Part shown: positions 1 to 6,476 of the stretch, piece by piece
Layout of the letters: each line of letters begins with the position of its first letter
How positions within the stretch are numbered: position 1 is the stretch's first letter
DNA from: Candidatus Hydrogenedentota bacterium
Lineage (GTDB): Bacteria > Hydrogenedentota > Hydrogenedentia > Hydrogenedentales > JAEUWI01
DNA: 19,797 nucleotides
Direction: 5' to 3'
NCBI GenBank assembly: GCA_030430835.1
Contig: JAUIKJ010000003.1
Coordinates: forward strand, 1 to 19,797
Position numbers and translations under genes: made by a program
Notes under the pieces: model-generated
Told to the model about the DNA's origin: nothing
The model's database searches: none
The model's input: only the letters and a program-made list of their open reading frames with translations

Positions 1-114
1 CGCGTATTCCGTGGCCGTGCTATAGGTGAGTGACGGCCCGGTCATTCCGAACTGGGCCGCGGCGGGCAGCGCGGCCCCCACCACAAGCGCAAGAAGCACA
101 ATAGCGTATCGCAT
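1..114 (-). CDS. Secreted protein, N-terminal 38 residues only (runs off left edge)
   Basis: An ATG at 114-112 on the minus strand opens a frame that stays open to the window edge. The first residues form a textbook Sec signal peptide: MRYAIVLLALVVGAALPAAA, then QFGMTGPSLTYSTATEYA. There is one basic residue, a long hydrophobic core and an A-A-A cleavage region. A ribosome-binding site (AGGTGA, complement of about 120-125) lies at good spacing before the ATG. The protein is exported to the periplasm, outer membrane or beyond. The mature part visible here (about 18 residues) is too short to assign a family. It is divergent from the helicase gene and shares the 220-bp region 115-334 with it. 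Confidence 0.72.
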   Translation of the reverse strand, partial: MRYAIVLLALVVGAALPAAAQFGMTGPSLTYSTATEYA

Positions 115-334
115 GGAAATCACCTGAGAATTCATCGCTGCAGATTTGACCTGTATATTCTCGCAAGGGGTCACAACGGTGTCACCCGCCCCCTATTTTC
201 TTCGCGTACAGGGCCTGAATCTACCAAATACACGGGGCGGGGCAAAAGAATTCCAGCCGGAGGCGCCGATTCGTGGCGTGTCCCCACGGCGCACGTGGTG
301 CACGCTTGTTCATATTTTGTTACACTCCCTCGCC
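115..334. other. Divergent intergenic region between secreted-protein and helicase genes
   Basis: 220 bp with no credible gene. It must hold the promoters of both divergent genes. On the plus strand a TTGACC (146-151) stands out but has no well-spaced -10 partner. TTTTGTTACACT just before the helicase ATG offers a possible -10 (TACACT, 321-326) so close to the ATG that the transcript would be almost leaderless. Small symmetries occur around 287-303 (GCACGTGGTGC). None of these is strong enough to call as a site. Confidence 0.4.
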
Positions 335-2017
335 ATGTCAGATCTTAATCTCAAGCCGATGATCGTGCAGTCGGACCGCTCCATTCTTCTGGAGACGGAC
401 GGGCCTGCATTCGAAGATGCCCGCGATTGCCTCGCCGGATTTGCGGAGCTGGTCAAGTCGCCGGAGCATATCCACACCTACCGGCTCACGCCGCTCTCGC
501 TCTGGAACGCCGCGGCCGCCGGCATGTCCGCGAAGGAAATCCGGGACGGGCTGGAGAAGTACAGCAAGTACGACATCCCGCAAAACATCATTGCGGAGAT
601 CGACGACAACATCGAGCGCTACGGCCGCCTGAAGCTGTACCGCGGCGAAGACGGCGGACTGGTGCTCGAAAGCGACGACACCATGCTGATCATGGAGCTG
701 CTGAACAACAAGGCGCTCCAGGAGTACGTGACCGGTTCCCCGGACATGAAGCGCATCTTCGTGAGTGCGGCGGATCGCGGCAATGTGAAGAGCGCGCTCA
801 TCAAGATCGGTTTCCCGGTCGAGGACCTTGCGGGCTATGCCGATGGCGCACCGCTGGATGTGCGGCTGCGTCCGCAGACCTTGGGCGGGCGTGAATTCGG
901 ATTGCGCAAGTATCAGAAGGAATCGGTAGACGCTTTCCACGCAGGCGGCTCCAATGCGGGCGGTAGCGGTGTGGTGGTCTTGCCCTGCGGCGCGGGAAAG
1001 ACCGTCGTCGCCATCGGCGCAATCACCACGGTGCGCATGCACACGCTGGTGCTCACGACGAACACCGTGGCGTTGCGCCAGTGGAAGAACGAGATCCTCG
1101 ACAAGACGACCATCGCCGAAGAGGACATCGGCGAGTACAGCGGCGACACGAAAGAGATCAAGCCGATCACGATCGCCACTTACCAGGTGCTGACCTACCG
1201 CAAGGCCAAGGACAGCCCCTTCATGCACTTCAGCCTCTTCGATGAAGGCCGTTGGGGACTGATCGTCTATGATGAGGTCCACCTCCTGCCAGCACCGGTT
1301 TTCCGTGCGACGGCCTCGCTACAGGCGCGGCGCCGCCTGGGCCTCACGGCCACGCTGGTCCGCGAGGACGGGCGCGAGGAAGATGTCTTCAGTCTGATCG
1401 GCCCGAAGAAGTACGACGTCCCCTGGAAGGTGCTCGAAAAGCAGGGCTGGATCGCGCAGGCCCTGTGTACTGAAGTGCGCGTCCCCCTGCCCGACGACGT
1501 CCGCTACCGCTATGTCACCTCCGACAAGCGCGGCAAGTTCCGCATCGCTTCAACGAATCCGGTCAAGGGCCAGATCTGCGAACTGCTCGCGCAGCGGCAC
1601 AAGGACGACAACGTCCTCATCATCGGGCAGTACCTGGATCAGCTCAAGGAATTGGCCAAGCGATTCGACGCGCCGATCATCACTGGCCGCACGGGCACCA
1701 AGGAACGCGAGAAACTCTACAAGGCCTTCCGGACCGGGGAAATTAAGTTCCTCATCGTGTCGAAAGTAGCGAACTTTGCCATCGACCTGCCCGACGCAAA
1801 CGTCGCGATTCAGGTCTCCGGCACCTTTGGTTCGCGCCAGGAAGAAGCCCAGCGGCTCGGCCGTATTCTCCGGCCCAAGAGTGACTCCAGCACCATCGCG
1901 CGCTTCTACTCGCTGGTCTCCCGCGATACCTGCGATCAGGACTACAGCGTCAAGCGCCAGCTCTTCCTCACGGAACAGGGCTACCGTTACGAGATCACCT
2001 CCTCCGACGATCTCTAG
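335..2017 (+). CDS. XPB/Ssl2-type superfamily 2 DNA helicase
   Basis: A 560-residue ATP-dependent DNA translocase of the bacterial XPB (ERCC3-like) group. The N-terminal ~180 residues match the helicase-associated region of XPB-like proteins. The helicase core has Walker A PCGAGKT (217-223), the DEAH-box variant DEVH (313-316), TAT (338-340), the XPB 'RED' residues REDG (343-346), the segment LIGPKKYDVPWK typical of XPB, and motif VI QRLGRILRPK (506-515). In eukaryotes XPB opens DNA for repair and transcription; the bacterial role is less defined, probably DNA repair or remodelling. I chose the ATG at 335 (MSDLNLKP) because upstream residues in the frame look non-coding and family members begin about here; no strong SD is visible. 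It is monocistronic, and its TAG stop lies exactly on the edge of a MITE-like element. Confidence 0.9.
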   Translation: MSDLNLKPMIVQSDRSILLETDGPAFEDARDCLAGFAELVKSPEHIHTYRLTPLSLWNAAAAGMSAKEIRDGLEKYSKYDIPQNIIAEIDDNIERYGRLKLYRGEDGGLVLESDDTMLIMELLNNKALQEYVTGSPDMKRIFVSAADRGNVKSALIKIGFPVEDLAGYADGAPLDVRLRPQTLGGREFGLRKYQKESVDAFHAGGSNAGGSGVVVLPCGAGKTVVAIGAITTVRMHTLVLTTNTVALRQWKNEILDKTTIAEEDIGEYSGDTKEIKPITIATYQVLTYRKAKDSPFMHFSLFDEGRWGLIVYDEVHLLPAPVFRATASLQARRRLGLTATLVREDGREEDVFSLIGPKKYDVPWKVLEKQGWIAQALCTEVRVPLPDDVRYRYVTSDKRGKFRIASTNPVKGQICELLAQRHKDDNVLIIGQYLDQLKELAKRFDAPIITGRTGTKEREKLYKAFRTGEIKFLIVSKVANFAIDLPDANVAIQVSGTFGSRQEEAQRLGRILRPKSDSSTIARFYSLVSRDTCDQDYSVKRQLFLTEQGYRYEITSSDDL

Positions 2018-2268
2018 AGCGTCTTAAGTAATGTCGTACCCGCATTTGCTTGCGGTGTACATGCACTCTTGGATTCAACAGTACGCCTTCTTGTCCCCCT
2101 TTGAAGGGGGATCAAGGGGGATGTTGCATTGCAGATCTGCTGACTGTCCGCAGCCATGAATGCCACCCCACATCCCCCGCCCTTCGGGCACCCCCTTCGA
2201 AGGGGGACGAGGCCAAGCGATTACGCAAGCGTTTCCTGAGCGGGTATAGTTTTTCTTAAACCGCTCTA
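2015..2268. mobile_element. MITE-like element with ~27-bp terminal inverted repeats and TA duplication
   Basis: The left end (from 2017) reads GAGCGTCTTAAG and the right end, reverse-complemented from 2266, reads GAGCGGTTTAAG (10 of 12 identical). Both ends then carry TACCCGC at exactly positions 21-27 from the terminus, and GCTTGCG a little further in. The ends are flanked by TA (2015-2016 and 2267-2268), the target duplication typical of IS630/Tc1-mariner elements. The ~250-bp interior has no credible gene, so this looks like a non-autonomous element. The left TA is the first two bases of the helicase TAG stop. Because the element starts with G, and the base after the right TA is also G, the stop is TAG with or without the element. 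Inside lies a palindromic repeat pair (2093-2208). The IS family assignment is inference. Confidence 0.72.
2093..2208. repeat. Nested inverted repeat of CCCCCTT/AAGGGGG palindromes
   Basis: The left arm (2093-2124) contains TCCCCCTTTGAAGGGGGA, followed by AAGGGGGATGT. The right arm (2170-2208) contains ACATCCCCC, a small GCCCTTCGGGC hairpin, and the perfect 16-bp palindrome CCCCCTTCGAAGGGGG (2191-2206). The arms are reverse complements overall and enclose about 45 bp. Repeats of this C5TT/AAG5 type are widespread dispersed palindromic repeats in bacterial genomes. This copy sits inside the larger TA-flanked element. Transcribed, it would form strong hairpins just after the helicase stop and could protect or terminate that mRNA. 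No U-tract follows. Confidence 0.7.
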
Positions 2269-2292
2269 GGCGCCTGTAGCGCGGGTTTCTTG

Positions 2293-2769
2293 CTAGAGTT
2301 TCTTGAAGTAACGCGCCACCGGAACGAGGTCGAATCCGGCCTTTTCATAGGTGCGGCGCGCGGGACCATGGCCCGGGTCGCCGCCCGTCTCCACCATGGC
2401 CACGGACATCCCGGCTTCGCGCATGCGCTCTACGGCGAATTCGGTCATCGCGACGCCGATGCCGCGCTGTTGCGCGCCGGGGTCGACGGCGATCATGTAG
2501 ATCTCGCCCAGCTTCTCTTCATGGTCAAACTTCACCGCGACGAAGCCCTGCACCTGATCACCGTCCAGCGCGACCCAAACCGAGTAGTCGCCCGAGGTGC
2601 AGACCGACGCCACGGCGTCCCGCTGGCTCACGCGCCAGTCGGGCACAAGCGCGTCGTAGATTGCGCCGCCGAAGGCCTCACGGATGGAGACGAAAACCGG
2701 CGCCCAGGCGCGCAGGGACAGATCGATGACCGGCTCAAGATCTTCGTCTTTGAAAGGGGCAATATTCAT
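2293..2769 (-). CDS. GNAT-family N-acetyltransferase
   Basis: 158 residues, the usual size of a stand-alone GCN5-related acetyltransferase, which transfers acetyl from acetyl-CoA to an amine. The start MNIAPFKDEDLEPVIDLSL matches the common 'I R.. .. D' opening of the family. The acetyl-CoA pyrophosphate-binding motif A is seen as VDPGAQQRGIGVAMTEFAVE (about 95-114, with QQRGIG at 100-105), and motif B as RRTYEKAGF (138-146). The frame is open further upstream, but those residues are Ser/Arg-rich and non-family-like, so the ATG at 2769 is preferred; GGGAGAG lies upstream as a possible SD. It is the last gene of the minus-strand run after the FadL gene, 112 bp downstream of it. The substrate cannot be told from sequence. 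Confidence 0.88.
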   Translation of the reverse strand: MNIAPFKDEDLEPVIDLSLRAWAPVFVSIREAFGGAIYDALVPDWRVSQRDAVASVCTSGDYSVWVALDGDQVQGFVAVKFDHEEKLGEIYMIAVDPGAQQRGIGVAMTEFAVERMREAGMSVAMVETGGDPGHGPARRTYEKAGFDLVPVARYFKKL

Positions 2770-2881
2770 GACCGCCGACTCTCCCGGGCAGATGCCTGAG
2801 CGCACTTCCTTCCCGCGGTCGCTGATTGTTCGACCGAGTATGCGCACTCGCAGAAAGCGGCGTTGGCCGGCAAGAACAGGC

Positions 2882-4366
2882 CTAGAAATAGATGACTGTG
2901 GAGAAATAGAGGACGTGCTGTCGCACATCGGCGTCGGTATCGCGCAGCGCGAATGTATCCTTGCGGACATCGTTGCCCCAGCGGAAGGAGTACGCCGCGT
3001 CGAGGTTGATGCGGTCGCGAATCAGTACGCCCGCGCCGACGGAGAAACCGAAGTAGTCGTCCGGCTTGCCGTCGCCTTTTCCGAGACCATACTGCGAATT
3101 GCTGAAGGGCGTGTCCTTCGGATTCGAAGCGGGTGCGGGATCATAGAAAATACCGGCGCGCAGGCTGGGCAGATAATTCTGGACCGGTTTCTTGTCGTCG
3201 ACGAAGACATACTCGCCACCCAGGCGCACCGTGTAGGTCGCGTCAATATCGGGCGAATCCATCTGCGGCTGCCCGGTGATGCCGTTGATCCGGCGCAAGC
3301 GCCAGTCTAGATTCTCCGGGTCACGAATTTCGAACTGGTTCCACTCCACCCGCGTCACGTCCAGAGACAGCGTGAGTTTGTCGTTCGGGAAACGATAGGC
3401 CACGCCGAGACCGAATGAACTGGGGAAGGTGTATTCCTGGTCTCTCCGGGCACGAAAGGCGATTCGTCGGCTTGGCAAGCGGCTGATATCCGGATCCATG
3501 CGCTCGATGAAAGTTACGTCCGCGCTGAATTTGGTGTTATAGACCGCGCCGATGCTCCAGCGTTCGTTCGGTTTGTAGAGCGCGCCAATGGTCCAGTTGC
3601 GGCCCCGGAAATCCTGATAATCCTCTTCCACCGTCGTGTGGTTAAACGAAATCGGCGAAATGACGCCATTGGCACGCCCCGTCACGCGGCGGTCGATACG
3701 GACCTTCCATTCGTTATCCGGGATCAGGGATTGGTCCCAAATGTTGTAGACGACACCCACCGACAATTTGTCCGTGAGTTCGATCCCGAAGGCCGGGGAA
3801 ATGGTGCTGAGTGCGCCGCGTTGCCGGAAATGGACCCGTTGCCGGTTCGAAGGGATATTGCCGCCCGGAAAAGTGACGAGACCCAAGCCGGGAACTATCG
3901 CCGAGCCACCGTTGGATGCATTGATTTCGCGGTAGTTAATGTCCAGGTCACGGTCAAAATCGTACTTCCGCTGGTAGTTCAGGCTGAGCACGAGGTTGCG
4001 GCCGGCGATGGTACGCCGGATCGGATAGACGAAGCTGAAGTAGTTGATGTCGTTGAAATCAACGTCATGGCTACCGCTGAGTTCCGGGTGTCCCCCCGAA
4101 TCGAAGTCTTCCCCGAGCCACTTGTAGTTGTAGACCAGGGAAAGTTCCGGGCGTTCCAGTTGCGTGAGCCCGCCGGGGTTCCAGGAGGCGGCGGTCGCAT
4201 CGTCGGCGATGGCGATAAAGGCGCCGCCCATGCCGAGCGCACGGGCACCGCTACCCACGGGGCTGGGCGAAGAATTGATTTCGAGCTGTGCGAAGGCGGC
4301 CGGGGCAATCAACGCCAGGGCCACCGCCACGACGCTACATCGTAATGGCTGGCATACCCTTTTCAA
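2882..4366 (-). CDS. FadL/OmpP1/TodX-family outer-membrane transport protein
   Basis: A 494-residue outer-membrane beta-barrel of the FadL family, which lets hydrophobic compounds such as long-chain fatty acids or hydrocarbons cross the outer membrane. A signal peptide (basic KRVCQPLR, then VVAVALALIAPAAFA, cleavage about residue 26) is followed by the FadL N-terminal signature GARALGMGGAFIAIADDATA and SWNPGGL (about 40-67). The rest alternates as amphipathic strands and ends STVIYF, a terminal aromatic suited to BAM recognition. The start is TTG at 4366, supported by a very strong SD (CAGGAGGGGG, complement of 4373-4382) about 6 nt upstream. No later start would keep the signal peptide. The first 32 nt overlap the end of the upstream lipoprotein gene, suggesting translational coupling. 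The actual substrate is unknown. Confidence 0.88.
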   Translation of the reverse strand: MKRVCQPLRCSVVAVALALIAPAAFAQLEINSSPSPVGSGARALGMGGAFIAIADDATAASWNPGGLTQLERPELSLVYNYKWLGEDFDSGGHPELSGSHDVDFNDINYFSFVYPIRRTIAGRNLVLSLNYQRKYDFDRDLDINYREINASNGGSAIVPGLGLVTFPGGNIPSNRQRVHFRQRGALSTISPAFGIELTDKLSVGVVYNIWDQSLIPDNEWKVRIDRRVTGRANGVISPISFNHTTVEEDYQDFRGRNWTIGALYKPNERWSIGAVYNTKFSADVTFIERMDPDISRLPSRRIAFRARRDQEYTFPSSFGLGVAYRFPNDKLTLSLDVTRVEWNQFEIRDPENLDWRLRRINGITGQPQMDSPDIDATYTVRLGGEYVFVDDKKPVQNYLPSLRAGIFYDPAPASNPKDTPFSNSQYGLGKGDGKPDDYFGFSVGAGVLIRDRINLDAAYSFRWGNDVRKDTFALRDTDADVRQHVLYFSTVIYF

Positions 4367-6413
4367 CGGGGACCCCCTCCTGTTCGTCTCCGGTCACGGT
4401 TGTGGCCCGGGTACTGCTACCGCTCACACTGTCCACCGCGGCGCGGCCCACCGGCACGAACTCGCCCGGGGCGAGCACTTCACCGGTATCCTCGTCGATC
4501 CACGGCTCTTCTTCTTTCACCAGCAGGACACTCGCACCCTGGCGCAGGCCGTCTTCGTCGGTCCAGTTCAGGAGCAGCGTGTTGCCGCGCGCGTCGAGCA
4601 CCTCGCCCGACAGGCGCGGGTAGAGCGCGGCGAGCTGCGCGGCGAGGTTCTTGCTCGCCTTCTCAATCTGCGCGCGGTCGCCGCGGTCTTCGATGAACAC
4701 GTCGAGATTCGCGACCAGGTCCGTCGTCGCGGTATCGACCACGCGCGCCTTGATCTCCAGACCCGCCTGATCGTGCGGGAAAATGTCGGCCACCAGGAAG
4801 ACCTGCGCGGCGGTGAGGCGACCCAGCGCGATCGCTTCGTCCGGGCTGGAGAGCGCGGTCGAGAGCTGCTGTTCGGTCAGAACTTCCTGCAGCGTGGTGC
4901 GGTCCAGCGTGCGGAAGCGGCCCTGCGACACCAGCGCGCTCTCCGCGGAGAGACGCAGCATCTCGCTCTGCGCCGACTCGACGTCGCGGCCGTTGAAGGC
5001 CAGCACGGCCACCGGCATGCGGGACTCGCGGGTGTTCAGTTCCACCGGACGCACGTCAACCGTGAGGGTGCGCTCAAGCACGGTGCCCGATTCGTCCTTC
5101 GCGTGCACGGTCACACTGACCTGATCACTGGTCAGCGACGCATCCAGCGGCAGGCGCTTGTTGAAGCTTTCCTTGGGCGCGCCCGTGAGCTCGCCGATGT
5201 CTTCGCCGTTGATGGAGAGTGCGGCGATGCGCGTGGGCAGCACCACCTCGCCGGCAACGCGGAGGGTGCGGTTGTGGCGGTAAGGACGATCTTCGCGCGG
5301 CGACTTCAGGCGAATCTCGCTCTCGGCCGGCGTCGCGCTGATGGCCATCATCGTCTGGACGGCGTTCAGGGAGGCGTCCGCCACCATGACCCCGTCAGGA
5401 TATTTCTGTTTCATCAGCCAGAGCTTCGCTTCCAGCGAGTCCGGATCGCCCTTGAAGACCTTGACGGCGGAGCGGGTCTCGTTCCCCGCGATGTCGCGCG
5501 CGGCCAGCACAAAGACGTTCTCCCCGTTGGACAGGGGCAGTTCGGAATTGAACTCCAGGCGGGGCGTGCCCGGGGATTCCGCGAGTACCTGGGTGCCGAC
5601 TTCCACGGCGACCACGCCGTTCTTGTCCACCGTGGCGCCCTCGAGGATGACCGTGCCGTCCGGCGTGACCGTGGGTTCGATCGGCGCGAAGACACCGATC
5701 ATCGGGCCGGTGAGGTCGACGGTGACCTCCACCTCCTTCTTCACTTCCTTCTCGGCCAGATCCTTGGCCACCACCTCCACCTTGTGCGTGCCTTCTTCCA
5801 GCACCACTTCTTTCTCGAAGGTCACTTCCTCGGCACTGCCGCGCTGCGGCATTTCTTCGCCATTGACCGTGACTTCTTCCACGCCCACGTCGTCGCTCGC
5901 CGCGACCTCGAAGGGCAGTGCGCGCTCGCTGATGATGGTGGCCTGCGCGACGGAGGTGTCGATCTCCGGCTCGGAGGTGTCCTGCACCGACCCGTCCGCG
6001 AGCTTCGCCTTCTTGACGAGATCGAGGTAGTGGTGCGCACGGGCGGTGTCAATCATCGCCAGCGAATCGCGCAAGCGCTGTTCCGCCTCGGCGAGCTTGC
6101 CCTCGTGATAGGCGACCACGCCCAGTTCACGGTTCGGGAAGAACTCGACGAAGTGCAGGCCGTAGGTGCGTGCGCGCCAGGAATCCCGGCTGCGGCCCGC
6201 CAGGGCCTGTTCAAAATCGGCGCGGGCTTCGGCGTAGAATGCGCCGGCCAGGAAAGAGGTGCCGCGCTCGTAGTAGCTCCACCAGCGGCCACGGAAGACG
6301 CCTTCGGTGACGCCATACTGCACCCCGTCGCGCTGATAGGCGACCGGGCGATCTCCCGCACAGCCCGCGGCAATGCCCGCGAGCAATAGCGTCGATAGCA
6401 CTTTCCTCCGCAT
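4335..6413 (-). CDS. Lipoprotein with TPR-like, Ig-like, CsgG/FlgO-like and FlgT-C-like segments
   Basis: 692 residues, predicted outer-membrane lipoprotein. The start at 6413 (MRRKVLSTLLLAGIAAGC) gives a compact lipoprotein signal with the acylated Cys at residue 18; a GTG 18 nt upstream is possible but has no SD. Visible architecture: a helical TPR-like region with paired 'A.. F..AL / AE..LRDSLAM' helices (about 45-135); three Ig-like beta domains (about 160-233, 245-321, 380-455), the second ending VLAARDIAGNETRSA as in Ig-like bacterial domains; a CsgG/FlgO-like domain starting MPVAVLAFNG and including FRTLDRTTLQEVLTEQQL (about 466-600); and a C-terminal FlgT-C-like barrel (LSGEVLDARGNTLLLNW, then DTGEVLAPG; about 600-690). 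Domain names rest on pattern recognition. It lies between ppk and fadL and overlaps the latter. A role in outer-membrane or secretion assembly is inference. Confidence 0.8.
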   Translation of the reverse strand: MRRKVLSTLLLAGIAAGCAGDRPVAYQRDGVQYGVTEGVFRGRWWSYYERGTSFLAGAFYAEARADFEQALAGRSRDSWRARTYGLHFVEFFPNRELGVVAYHEGKLAEAEQRLRDSLAMIDTARAHHYLDLVKKAKLADGSVQDTSEPEIDTSVAQATIISERALPFEVAASDDVGVEEVTVNGEEMPQRGSAEEVTFEKEVVLEEGTHKVEVVAKDLAEKEVKKEVEVTVDLTGPMIGVFAPIEPTVTPDGTVILEGATVDKNGVVAVEVGTQVLAESPGTPRLEFNSELPLSNGENVFVLAARDIAGNETRSAVKVFKGDPDSLEAKLWLMKQKYPDGVMVADASLNAVQTMMAISATPAESEIRLKSPREDRPYRHNRTLRVAGEVVLPTRIAALSINGEDIGELTGAPKESFNKRLPLDASLTSDQVSVTVHAKDESGTVLERTLTVDVRPVELNTRESRMPVAVLAFNGRDVESAQSEMLRLSAESALVSQGRFRTLDRTTLQEVLTEQQLSTALSSPDEAIALGRLTAAQVFLVADIFPHDQAGLEIKARVVDTATTDLVANLDVFIEDRGDRAQIEKASKNLAAQLAALYPRLSGEVLDARGNTLLLNWTDEDGLRQGASVLLVKEEEPWIDEDTGEVLAPGEFVPVGRAAVDSVSGSSTRATTVTGDEQEGVPVEKGMPAITM

Positions 6414-6444
6414 AGGCTCCCCAAACCTCACTTCACGAATCCAA

Positions 6445-6473
6445 AGCCTAACACAACGCCGGTGATTTGTAAA
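6445..6473 (-). promoter_or_regulatory. Possible sigma-70-type promoter for the lipoprotein-fadL genes
   Basis: On the minus strand TTTACA (6473-6468) is separated by 17 nt from TAGGCT (6450-6445), about 32 nt before the lipoprotein ATG. The -35 matches consensus at 5 of 6 bases and the -10 at only 3 of 6. It would allow expression of the lipoprotein, FadL and GNAT genes independent of ppk. Weak evidence. Confidence 0.28.
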
Positions 6474-6476
6474 TCG

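Noticed and set aside
146..334. N-terminal extension of the helicase
   Set aside because: The 63 extra residues lack family similarity and are not helicase-like; start at 335 fits XPB-type proteins.
2050..2259. 69-codon frame inside the MITE-like element
   Set aside because: Made of translated palindromic repeats; no RBS, no hydrophobic or domain pattern.
4164..6389. Very long open frame on the plus strand opposite the lipoprotein gene
   Set aside because: Arg/His/Gly-rich translation without domains, exactly antisense to a gene with a clear lipobox and domains; an effect of high GC and codon bias.
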